NCBI GenBank assembly: GCA_910592205.1
Contig: CAJVPJ010000182.1
Coordinates: 1-37,086, forward strand
From: Paraglomus occultum
Lineage: Eukaryota; Glomeromycota; Glomeromycetes; Paraglomerales; Paraglomeraceae
Reading direction: 5' to 3'
Length of the DNA stretch: 37,086 nt
The notes beneath the pieces are model-generated. The model was not told the DNA's origin and did not search any database. It saw only the letters and a list, made by a program, of their open reading frames with translations. Positions 12,886-22,230 of this stretch are shown piece after piece. Positions within the stretch are counted from its first letter, which is position 1, and every line of letters begins with the position of its first letter. A program made the translations under genes and the position numbers.

Positions 12886-13014
12886 ATGTCTTCGAACAAT
12901 AATTATAATAGTAAACAATTAAAACAATCACTAAAACAAATACCATTAGAGCGACTCACGATCTTCATGAACTCTGGAGACAACATACGAAAGACGAAGA
13001 TTGTAACTTTCTAA
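12886..13014 (+). CDS. Small hypothetical ORF or truncated first exon
   Basis: An ATG opens a 42-residue frame beginning MSSNNNYNSKQLKQSLKQIP. A TATA-like sequence (TATAAAAAG) lies about 35 nt upstream at 12851. The low-complexity Asn-rich start followed by a helical stretch is common for proteins of AT-rich fungi. A GTAACT near its end could be a donor, but a SINE-like repeat lies just downstream and no continuation is clear. It could be a relic first exon or chance. Confidence 0.25.
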   Translation: MSSNNNYNSKQLKQSLKQIPLERLTIFMNSGDNIRKTKIVTF

Positions 13015-13239
13015 TGATTATATTTCTCTTGGACCAAAAAAAGAAGCATTACGGTGCGGTGGTGAATCAGCAGTCTGCGGAAATTTAGCATTAAAGTAAG
13101 TCAAATAAACGGAACATTTGCTGAGTCTGCTATCGACTATTAGTTTAATGTCGCTGACGACAAATACAATGTATATATTCCTTATTATATAGGGAGAACG
13201 TGTATATAGTGTCATAATAAAAACTTTTGAATACAAGGC

Positions 13240-13770
13240 ACGCGCGTTGCCCGGACCTAATCTACTATCGCAAGGATTTTTTATTCACAACGACCGCGGG
13301 CATCTACTTCATGGCCTACGACTGCTGCGAAACCTTTCCCTCCCTCCACCGATTTTTGCCTCAACTCTCTCATGCGGTAGCAACATCCGGTCCAAGTACA
13401 CGCTGGCAACAGAGGCGACTGGCTCAAGAAACCCGTGACTTACAGCGCGTGGTGCCATGAAACTCGAAGGCAAGTACTTGTATACTTGTTTCCAGAAATT
13501 ACAAAACAAGCCGTCCATGAAGTCGCGCGGTGTTAGATGTCGAGTCGCTTTTTGATATCTGCGTGCTAAGAATTTTACACCTCACATCATCATCATCAAC
13601 AACAACAGTGCCATCGGCACCGCACTGCCAGCCCATGCAATATCCCATTGACGACTAAGGTAGCCCTCACTAACCCATCGCTCGGAAGTTGGAAATGTTT
13701 GGGATGATAATGCTCTTAGCTTTGCTAAATAAGGTGTTAATTTGGGTAAACAGTAGCATAGCCACATCTA
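13240..13770. repeat. Dispersed SINE-like repeat
   Basis: This GC-richer island in AT-rich flanks contains a CATCATCATCATCAA microsatellite. The opposite strand reads WVSEGYLSRQWDIAWAGSAV, a spurious peptide that I recall recurring in predicted Rhizophagus proteins, as expected for an abundant dispersed repeat. On the minus strand TGGGTTAGTGAGGGC resembles a Pol III A box, but I see no good B box. There is no coding capacity of its own, and boundaries and target duplications are not clear. The repeat status rests on recall and on composition. Confidence 0.5.
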
Positions 13771-13788
13771 ACTAGATGACGGATATTA

Positions 13789-15398
13789 TTATGAAAACCT
13801 AATATTAATAAAAATTTTAATTTCTTTGGTAATTTCAGAAGCACTTGCTTTTCTGGTTTTCAATAAATTAAATTCAGTATACAAACCATTAGCAACCAGC
13901 TGAGCTTTGGCTGCTTCAAATACAAAATGCTGATATTTTTGTAAAATATTTGGTTTTTTAAAGAAAATTCCCAACACGGAATTAAGATGAAAGCCTTTGC
14001 CGTTTTCATAGCACTGAGCCTTGTTCCGCTGTACTCGTTCTTTTCACAACTTCAACAACATGATCCACTCAATCTCCCGTCGTTTTTCGATAAAGCTTTT
14101 TAATCAGTTCGAAACTACCATCACATTTGAGTTTAGTATGTCCTGGCACCATAAAATTTAACTCGATACACTCGTAATAACCGCAAATTACTAAATATAA
14201 ATAAAATTAAATAGTAAAATTATTTTTATTCTGTCCACCCGCGTTATCGCAAGTAATCTTCAAACGCTTTTCGCCTCTATTCAATCGCTTAATCTCATCA
14301 AATACCATGCTTAGCGTACCGTTAGGTCCTTTGCCGATAATTTCGCCTTCATCGAGAACGTAATTAATTTGTTCGCGCGTACTGCTTCGTCTTGAATACC
14401 AAATAAATGCACTTTACGCGGACTGAGATAATAAAGTTACTTACCTGTAATGCGCAGTCGCGTCGACACTACAAGAATCAGCTTTACCTCTTGCTATAAA
14501 TGCTTGTCTACCAATTTTCTCTGTTGTTCGTATTTTTGTTGTAATAATTTCTTTCTAATTTAGCCTTAACTAAATGTTCTTTGTACTTTTTAGTAAATCC
14601 TTTGCTTCTTCCTTACGAGCATTATTCTGTAGGCCGTTCCGAAAATGTTGACACGTGTCACATAAATTCGTTCTTGGGCTCATGATTGAATATAGGGCCT
14701 TAATTGGTGTCATAACTTGCGATACGCATCATATTTTAACAATTTCAGTGTGTTATCATTTTCGAGACCTGCAATAAAATCACGATAGACTGATTTATGA
14801 CTCGTTTCGGCTGGCAATAATGTAAGCGATTGCGTAATTCGATTAACATTTCTACCAGGACTTGGTAATCCATGAATTTCAGCATAAGTTTCAAGAAAAT
14901 TTTTCACGGCGGTAGCGACAGTGATATCAATGGTTATTTTAGTTTTCCATCGCGGCACTCGCTTGATATTACCGTGAATGCGCGGTATTATGCCATTCAT
15001 TCCTAGATGATTTCTGACTTTTCGAAATGGGTACGACCAATTCCTAACATATTTAGATACGTTTTCTGACAAAGCGGCGTATTGCGATCTCAGTAGTGAA
15101 ACGTTCGCTTATTAGTACGCGTTTTCTTCTTAAGACGTCGGGCAGTTATTTCTCTACCATTCATTGCATTCAGCTGGGCCATTAAAAATATATATCTTGT
15201 TCGGATCTAGAGAGAGCTTGAAACGCTTTGCGTAATTCGGCAAACTTTTCTCTCGCAATCTTTTTTGAACAACCACAATTGCAACCCTAATTCCAAGAAT
15301 TGTATTGCCTTTTTATATTCGACGAAAGCATAATATTCAATACTTTTCATATATGGGTAATCCTATATATCATTTGCAGTCGGCATTTTTGGTTTCAT
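13789..15398 (-). pseudogene. Decayed DDE-type transposase gene of a Glomeromycotina repeat family
   Basis: The minus strand reads as a nearly continuous protein broken by several indels and stops. In order it has a Cys-rich start (GCNCGCSKKIAREKFAELRK), a WSYPFRKVRNHLGM region, a zinc-knuckle-like NLCDTCQHFRN, then SCSVDATAHYR, SPRKVHLFGIQDE, KRLKITCDNAGGQNKN, ELNFMVPGHTKLKCDG and the tail QKYQHFVFEAAKAQL. The order D (VDATAHY) - D (CDNAGGQNKN) - H/K block resembles a DDE-type transposase family seen in many animal and fungal genomes with the same CDNCGGQNKNN-like core. Frame breaks occur at least near 14370, 14600 and 14700, with a stop after FHY near 15095. No terminal repeats were identified. 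Confidence 0.7.
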
Positions 15399-15632
15399 GT
15401 TTTCACTGGAACAAAATAAATTGACCACTCACAAACTAGCGAGATTTTTTTATTACTGATTTCATGCCCGTTATTCCCCTTTCATTTTTCATAAAACAAT
15501 GTACATGTGCATTTATAATAGTGTTTCAGAATACGTCTTTTCCGTATTCAACGTAATCCCGGGATCATCTTGGCTGTACCTAAGAAAGCTGTATTCACAC
15601 AGTGAGAAAAGTAAACTAATATTTCAACGATG

Positions 15633-16115
15633 TCATAAAATACGTACATTAAGCTGGCGCTTCAAATATCCAAGCCAGTAGTTATCATGGTCTGTTCTGA
15701 GGAGTGCGCCAGGCTCTGCACCAGAGGGCCAGGGTACAGTTCTGCTCATGGACAGAGGGTATCTTCCTTTTTGATCAATCCCGCACCATTCAAAGTCAAC
15801 GAGTATTGCACTAATTGTTGACTCTGACGGCACCCCGGACGAGGTTTCAACCAGCAAAATGTTCGGGGTTCGGAGATCTCCGAATACTGTGTTTGTCTTG
15901 TGCAGTACGGTAATCGCTTGTAAGACATCGTTGTAGATATTATTGCGATCTTTCCTTGACATGTTCATGATTTCGGGAGGTTGCAATGATGAAAGTGGGC
16001 GGCCTTCAACGTATTCCATAATTATCATCCTAAATCCATATTGGGAACTGCCAGCGTGGATCAAGCGAGGAGCGAATCCTGCATTAGCGCATGTCGAGTG
16101 CGCATCATGATCATA
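15633..16115 (-). pseudogene. Kinase-like C-terminal fragment cut by a Tc1 insertion
   Basis: The fragment reads YDHDAHSTCANAGFAPRLIH, then MIIMEYVEGRPLSSL, VFGDLRTPNILL, ILVDFEWCG and YPLSMSRTVPWPSGAEPGAL, ending with a stop at 15633. These are the catalytic-loop (GDLRxxNI, in place of HRDxxxxN) and DFG-like (DFE) regions of divergent fungal protein-kinase-like domains. The N-lobe with the ATP-binding lysine is absent. The fragment starts at the TA flank of the transposon at 16116. Across the insertion the frame is continuous with the exon at 17411 onward, giving ...MPMTYDHDAHS. Either one gene was split, or two fragments were brought together (see findings). Confidence 0.65.
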
Positions 16116-16144
16116 CAGTGTGTTACGAAAAAAATTGCCCTCAC
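16116..16144 (+). repeat. Left terminal inverted repeat of the Tc1 element
   Basis: 29 bp, identical as reverse complement to 17380-17408. Identity stops at base 30 (A here, C in the partner). TA precedes it at 16114-16115. Confidence 0.95.
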
Positions 16145-16237
16145 AAAAAATTTCATAACTTGACAACGACACAAAATATTTAAACAATTCCAAGTGTTTT
16201 AGAAAGTTTATAATGTATTTTATTATAGGTAAAATTT

Positions 16238-17226
16238 TTAATATGAAATCCTATCCCCATTCTTTTCCAAAATAAGCTCACATCTCTTTTTCATTGATAA
16301 AACTAAATTATTCACTGTTTCAACTGAAATTGCGTCCCATTCCTCAATCATAAATTTTTTCAACTCATTAATATCCTTTGGCATTCGTTTTTCAACATTG
16401 TTCTTGACTATTTGCCACATGTTTTCTATGGGATTAAGGTCCGGGCTATTGGACGGCCAATCAATAACCCGAATTTTATTCTCGACAAGGAAATCCTTGG
16501 CAACACGCGAGGTGTGCTTTGGATCATTATCTTGTTGCAAGCGCCAGTTCCTGCCATACATGTTTTGAGCAGCAGGCAAGAGTTGGGATTGCAATATATT
16601 TACGTAAAAAGGTCCGTCCATTATGTCAGTGAAGCAAAATAGAGGTGTTTTTCCTTTTTTGGAAATGCCTCCCCACGCCAACACTTTCTGGCGCGATTTA
16701 GGCAAGCGTCGGATAGGCTTTGTACCGTTCTTATGCCACCGATGGACCTTATTTCTAAAAAGATCAAAAGCCGTTTCATCAGTAAAGATAGTACGGCTCC
16801 AATTATCACGCAAATGTGCCTCCGCCCACGCCTTCCGTCTTTCAATGTGCTGTTCAGTGAGCATTGGCGTTGCAAGAGGTATAGAGCTTTTATATCCTTT
16901 TTTTTCATGTGACGCCAAATAGAGACATGCGAAATAGATATTTGTTGTGTTGTTTGCACCTTTGAAGCAAGTTGCCGCGTTGTAGTGGCAGTGTTTCGGT
17001 GCAAATGTTGTCCAAGAGCGCGAGATACTGTTTGTGTAACCTTGGAAGGGCGACCATTTCCCTTCCTGTGTTCGATGGATTCTGTATCTTGGAGTTTTTT
17101 AAAATTATACTTGATCGTACGAAGGGAAATGTTAGTTTTTTTGTGTATTTCCATTGGCGATTTAGTGCTATTAAGCCAATAATGGAGAATTGTTTGGCGT
17201 TGGGCTTCCAGTCGCGAGTTAACCAT
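16238..17226 (-). CDS. Tc1/mariner transposase, DD34E, with one frame change at A8
   Basis: This is the cut-and-paste transposase of the surrounding element, which binds the terminal repeats and inserts at TA. The start is the ATG at 17226 (MVNSRLEAQRQTILHYWLNS). N-terminal helix-turn-helix domains are followed by a GRPSKV AT-hook-like linker and a second HTH ending near WRHMKKK. The catalytic core is complete: FTDETAF, LQQDNDPKHTS and SPDLNPIENMW, with 34 residues between the second D and the E. The N-terminal frame and the catalytic frame meet at eight A's (16898-16905 on the plus strand, as T's). A single -1 shift there gives 329 residues. The shift site reads A-AAA-AAG on the coding strand, the classic slippery heptamer. 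A one-base homopolymer loss or a sequencing error is equally compatible. Confidence 0.85.
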
Positions 17227-17379
17227 TGTTACTGGTAATGTAGGTTCGGGGGATGTCTGACAATTCGAAGTTTTTATCCTGAAAAAACGTTTACCTAATT
17301 TGTCGTTAAGTGTAAATAATGTCGCGTTGGCAATAAACAAACGCGTTTCTTGTTTATTATGCAAAATATCTTCAATTTG

Positions 17380-17408
17380 GTGAGGGCAATTTTTTTCGTA
17401 ACACACTG
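17380..17408 (-). repeat. Right terminal inverted repeat of the Tc1 element
   Basis: 29 bp, a perfect inverted match to 16116-16144, followed by TA at 17409-17410. Confidence 0.95.
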
Positions 17409-17410
17409 TA

Positions 17411-19962
17411 TGTCATTGGCATGTCAAACTCTGCAAGCTTAGTTGACGAATAGAATCCAGCCCCGACGTAAATAACGAGCATGACACGAATGAAAAACCA
17501 GGACGATATGAATCCCGGCATGAGCAGCTTCGTGCAAGCATGTAGGACTGATCTTGAAAGTGCTCCGCCTCCTGCCGTCGCGATAGCTTCGAATAGAGCA
17601 CTGTGCATATCTCGAAGGGTCTTCTGAACTCGGAGGGTATGTAAATCGACTTTCTTATCATTTTCAACTTTCGAACCAGCACGTTCACAAAGCGAGAATT
17701 CGTGACCCCACGGCACGTCTTTTGCGAGGTCATGTTTCTGAAAGAAACAGTGATATACATTCAAAATTCGCATATTGACAAGCAAAAGTCATACGAATTT
17801 AGCATACCGTGAATAACCAGTCCACATGGAAGCCTTCTGCTTTATTTGGTGCATCGACTGCTTCCACTCGGCGACGCCGTGAAGCTCGTGAAACCATGTC
17901 GCCACTAGTTAATGACAATGTGAAATGTTCACGTTAATGCACAATCTTTCTATCGTTAGAAGCAGTAACGGAACTTACAAGTGTCTGTCAAGAACGCCGT
18001 CGAAACACGAGAATATATGTGTTTTTATGAAGACGTCAATGTCTCGCTCGGAATTTTTCCGCTGCGGGATTCCTTTTTCTAGCATTTCGAATCTAATGGA
18101 AGAAATCTTTGTTAGAAATCCAAAAGAACGAATATCAAACAAGCATGCATTTAAGGGACTTACGTGAAACGAAGCAAATCTAAAATATATTGTACATCCG
18201 GATTCATATAATCTGTCTCTTGAACTGGGCAGGGACAGGGTGTGTTGTCATCCACATTATCGTCACCGAACAACCCAGGTTCGAAAGCTTCCTCTTTAAT
18301 GTTGTCAGATATCTTTTGAAGCCTTAATATAGCTCCGCGGGTGCCCTCGGGTTTCACGATTTTGGCGACTTCACACAATTGGTTGCTATTCAACTAATAG
18401 GCATGTGCACTTCAATAAGATTACCCAGATATGAATCGTAAAGTCTATATACGCACGTTAGAGAGAGACTGGAGGCATCTCTCAGCTGGAGGATCAAGTA
18501 CCGTCCAATTACTTTCTTGATTGCCAAGATTGAGGGCGGATGAAAACATCGCGTTCAATTCCAAAAAATCTTCCTCGTGTAAGATATCCGGTACAACACT
18601 TCGGTCTGAAGCATCCACGATTCTCCAGTAGAGTGGCCTAAGGGAAGAATACCGCGTCAGAATATAATAGGAATGCAGAATTCCACGGTACATATACTTG
18701 CTTTGAGGCTGAATTGAACCTCGCAGTCTGGTCCGTTTCTGATACCAGCATGTAGTACTGCTTTTTCATCTTCTCTAACCACGAAGGCATTGAATAGTCG
18801 AACTCCCATGGAACCGGTGAAATGGATTCCGCATTCTTGGGCGGACCGTCACTTGAACAAAGTATTCGCTAATCATTAAAAAAAGGTTTAAAGGTAATAA
18901 TACAAGAAAACTTACTCATAAACGAGGAACGGGTTCAATAGTTGATCTTCTTGGATGTTTGAGTTAATAACCTCCCGATCTGTTTAATTCAGATATATGA
19001 ATCAGTCTACATTCAAGAGCATTCATCTGGATTCAAATTAATATTGTCAGCTGTTATGAACGATGACTCTACTATTCTGGATGGGAGTCGAAAATACAAA
19101 TTGGCAGCGTCGAGTAACGGTATCCTCCAGTTCGTCAATCGAGCGTTTTTTCTCGTTTTTCTACAAAATTTAATTTATGTAAATATTGTTCAGTGATAAA
19201 GAAAAAAGCTTTTCTTTTGTTACTTTAAATGGACGCTTTATGATTGTGCTAGTCTCCTCGGCCACTATCGCACGTATGTCTTGAGTTTCATTGACGGTTT
19301 TTCTTAAAGCGTCTTTAGCATAGTTTATCTATCGGACACGATAAAGTTAGTTTCCTATTAGCACAAATAATTTTCAGATAATAAACTACCAACCTTGATA
19401 AGGTCAATATCGTCTGAAACCCAGAAAGCCTCAACGACTGGCGCCTCTCTCTCATTCTCATATAGAAATCAGAAAAAATATGTTAGTGTAAAGTGGAATA
19501 AGCCCAACATGTTAAGCCCAAACCCAAATCCGTCATAACTAAGGACCAAAATGTACGCCGTGAAACAGCCCGAAGCCTAACAAGGATGAGGACGAGCCCC
19601 TTCATTGCAACACGACGATAAACACGAAGTCTATTTCCTGGGGGAGAACGAATCCCGCTATCACCAGCAAGGCGAACTAAGCCAGCTACCCAGGGTTTCC
19701 ACCTTGGCCCTTAGTCTTCAGTTAACGACGGTAGATAAATATTAAAATATACCGTGAAATTTGCAAGACATTCTTTGGCGTAAATACAATTCTCCGCATT
19801 TTTAGCGACGATGTCCTCAAGTGCTTTTTTATATAAAATATGCTCCACAGCTTTATCTTTTGTAAAGTCTGGCGCTTCCTTTCGGTATTTCAAAAAAGAT
19901 ATCAGCGACCAAGCTGTATGTTCGATGAAGTACGCTTGTATTTGCGAGTCGCTGTGAAGCAT
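17411..19962 (-). pseudogene. Multi-exon gene of a Glomeromycotina-expanded family, frameshifted and interrupted
   Basis: From ATG 19962 (MLHSDSQIQAYFIEHTAWSL) about ten exons can be followed downward, with good splice signals. Landmarks are VVEAFWVSDDIDLIK, ALRKTVNETQDIRAIVAEE, DELEDTVTRRCQFVFSTP, NPFLVYDEYFVQVTVRP, YSMPSWLEKMKKQYYMLVSE, SSLRPLYWRIVDASDRSVVP, NQLCEVAKIVKPEGTRGAIL, DVFIKTHIFSCFDGVLDRHF and GDMVSRASRRRRVEAVDAPN. They end at KLAEFDMPMTY where the Tc1 element sits. I know no function; similar predicted proteins are, from memory, numerous in Rhizophagus. A frame break lies near 18697 (SASKQ to YMYRG) and probably another near 18842, and the transposon cuts the end. Intron 1 contains a SINE-like insertion. 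It is probably non-functional as a full-length gene. Confidence 0.65.
19487..19718 (-). repeat. Possible tRNA-derived SINE-like insertion in an intron
   Basis: This GC-rich block of about 230 bp sits inside intron 1 of the pseudogene. On the minus strand TGGCTTAGTTCG (19684-19673) matches a Pol III A box (TRGCNNAGYNGG-like), and GGGATTCGTTCTCCC (19656-19642) resembles a B box, though their spacing is short. Spurious translation of the body (RLRAVSRRTFWSLVM) is a peptide I recall as recurring in predicted Rhizophagus proteins, which fits a high-copy repeat. No clear target duplication or A-tail was seen. Confidence 0.5.
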
Positions 19963-20051
19963 GTTGTATATTTAGATGTGGAAACCAGTTGGTTGATTCA
20001 CACTGTAACGCGGTCGCAGGTGATGTGAAATGATCGATTATCTCCCCAAAA

Positions 20052-20303
20052 TGACGTCATGAATACCGATGCACATGGCCTACATGTCAGCCAATCAAAT
20101 TCCGAGCACTGGAACCATTCTTGGTAGCGGACGAAAAACACCGGAAATCGACAAAATTGAAGAGGCCGCTGAGACTGGCCTAAAAATATCGATCAGAAAC
20201 GAAAACCGGCAGGAGGTTCGCGCTTTCAAACCGTGCCAGTTTGGCGCGAACCCGAGTGAAGGTGGTCAAAAATGTGTTCGCGAGGAACATGGTTTGTCAC
20301 GTG
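20052..20303 (-). promoter_or_regulatory. Promoter-like motifs upstream of the 19962 start
   Basis: A palindromic TGACGTCA (CRE/ATF-type site) is at 20052-20059, a CCAAT core at 20091-20095 and a palindromic CACGTG E-box at 20298-20303. All lie within about 340 bp upstream of the ATG at 19962. These are known fungal bZIP, HAP and bHLH core motifs; their use here is inference. An open frame at 20069-20347 (+) overlaps them but shows no recognisable protein. Confidence 0.35.
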
Positions 20304-20431
20304 AAGGTCACTTGACGTCCATCCAAAATTTTTATGTTTTTAGATAATAATAATAAAATTTCCAAGCAAAGAGCAAATGTCTACCAATGGAAACACAATT
20401 AGCATTCTTGTCTGCACCTGCAGATTTTTGT

Positions 20432-20828
20432 CAGAACTCGATATAACGAACTATCTTTATTAAACAAAGCCTTTTTGGATAGTGCAAATGTTTTGCTTGC
20501 AATTAGATACAGTAGTTTGATGTTTTTTGGTGAATGTGAATTCATCTTGCTTTTATATCCGGATGCTAGTTGCATTCGTTTAGAACTAGCAATAGGTCTA
20601 AAATGCCACTAAAAATTAGTGCATGAGCCGCAACTATAAATCAAGCAAAGCCTCACCAAAATTTTTGTCAGCTAAATTAGTTCATTTTCCAGCCACATCA
20701 GCCTCCTTTAGCTCATATGATCAAATGTTCACTTTGTCCGGTTTTGTTACAGTCTGCCCCATATATAACCGAAATCGATTCTGCTATGATATAGTGTCGT
20801 TACACAAAACCCGGTATATCGAGCTGGG
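20432..20828. repeat. Possible pogo/Tigger-like MITE
   Basis: CAGAACTCGATATAACGAAC at 20432-20451 faces an imperfect inverted counterpart at about 20808-20828 (rc CCCAGCTCGATATACCGGGT). The shared CTCGATATA core close to TAACGA-type motifs resembles termini of pogo/Tigger elements. The roughly 400 bp between them has no coding capacity that I recognise, as expected for a non-autonomous element. Confidence 0.35.
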
Positions 20829-22158
20829 CATTTAGATGTGTACGAAAAATTAGCCGAATCAGTTATATCTCAGTTTAACATAAAAGTCCATTACGTAATT
20901 CCGCCCCCAGGGGAAAAAGTCTATGCAAGCTGAAGTCCTTAACTGTAGTGTGTACTTACAATTATCTGTGCTTGCATGTTAATAGTTAATTGGCTACATT
21001 AGTCTTTTTTTAGAAATCGATCTAACTAGAAAAGCATCAATGAGAAAAAACGAAACGGGAATCCGGGCTTTTCATAATGAGCCTGGTTAATTATAAATTA
21101 TAATAACTATTCAACGTCAAAACGGACTAGCGCAACAAAAAATGTACAAGAAATACTCGATTGATATTTTGCTAGCAATACCATTGAAATTTACCGAGTG
21201 ACGTTATAAATGCAATGATATTGTGTACAAATTCTATAACAGAACATCTGGGCGTTTTATGTAGGAAGGATATCATACATCTTGGTACGTCGGAGTTTTC
21301 ATACCCAATATCACATGTCGTAGTACTATCCCTGAGATTGTTTGCGGCGTAACGGTCACACGTTCTCACGATCAACAAAATTGGTAATGAAAAGGGCTAC
21401 TAATTCAAATAGTTGATATGTCGTAAGTAACAAGTATAGCAAGCGAAAGAAGGGACATTTACTGATTAACGTTAAAACGGGGAACGTTTGTCTTATGCAG
21501 ACATATATAACCCGGTATTCTTCTTAATGGATTTGCTGCGTCTTGCTGCGTCTAATATTGCTAAATATGTACAAAGTATAATAACGTTATCATGATTGTT
21601 AGGCTATTTGGAGAAGTGAAAACGGTACCAAATTAAGAAATTAGGCTTTTTGTTCAATGATTATCACACTCAGCCGAAAACCGTCTATAAAAGGTTTTCT
21701 CTTGTATAAACAGTCCCAACAGTTCAAAACGGCATGATCTTACAGTTACACACAATAATAATTAGTGACAAAATGCCAGAACTGTCATATTAATATAATT
21801 TGAGTTGCACGTAGATCTTTTTTCTGCTAACTTTCCCCAAGAGATTGTCTGCCAATCTCTGATTTACAATGATGAAAATAATAATTGTATTAGCGCAAAA
21901 CTTCATGTATTACAGATAATCCTAAACTGTTAAATGACACAGTATATTTACTGTATTATTATACAGTAAAGTTGCGAATTGTGATCGGAGTTGAGCAGAA
22001 ATCAGGGCCGATCACTGGTTTAAACCACACAAAATATTCCGAACACAGGGTTTAAAAGAGCAGTCCTCCCCTCCAATTACAAATTTGAAATAGTGTGCTA
22101 AACCAAATAGTGACATTGTTAAGTTTTTTTTACACGACATTCGTTTTTTTCTACTTGT
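20829..22158. other. Intergenic, no supported gene
   Basis: AT-rich sequence with many stops in all frames. The reading frame at 21172-21378 (-) has no recognisable features. The distal part is upstream of the kelch gene and may hold its regulatory DNA. Confidence 0.45.
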
Positions 22159-22183
22159 TCTCTTTCCCTCTCTCTCTCCCCCG
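22159..22183 (+). promoter_or_regulatory. CT-rich tract upstream of the kelch gene
   Basis: A pyrimidine run (CTCTTTCCCTCTCTCTCTCC) lies about 50 nt before the ATG at 22231. Such CT-rich stretches near transcription starts are common in filamentous fungal promoters, so the role is inferred from position and composition. Confidence 0.4.
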
Positions 22184-22230
22184 CCATAAATGATATCTAC
22201 TAGCACGCACTCGCTATTGAGAGAGTAAAC

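Larger units (their letters stand above)
16116..17408 (-). mobile_element. Nearly intact Tc1/mariner DNA transposon (1,293 bp)
   Basis: Perfect 29-bp terminal inverted repeats lie at 16116-16144 and 17380-17408, starting CAGTGTGTTACGAAAAAAAT. They are flanked on both sides by the TA target dinucleotide (16114-16115 and 17409-17410). The element contains one transposase gene on the minus strand. Identical termini and intact catalytic residues point to a young insertion. It interrupts coding sequence on the same strand. Confidence 0.92.

Noticed and set aside
13227-13460. Plus-strand frames of 60-77 codons with Cys and aromatic residues
   Set aside because: They fall inside a dispersed SINE-like repeat and read as spurious translations.
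20069-20347. 92-codon plus-strand frame MHMAYMSANQIPSTGTIL
   Set aside because: No domain is recognised. It overlaps promoter-type motifs (TGACGTCA, CCAAT, CACGTG) upstream of the minus-strand gene and has no splice or leader context.
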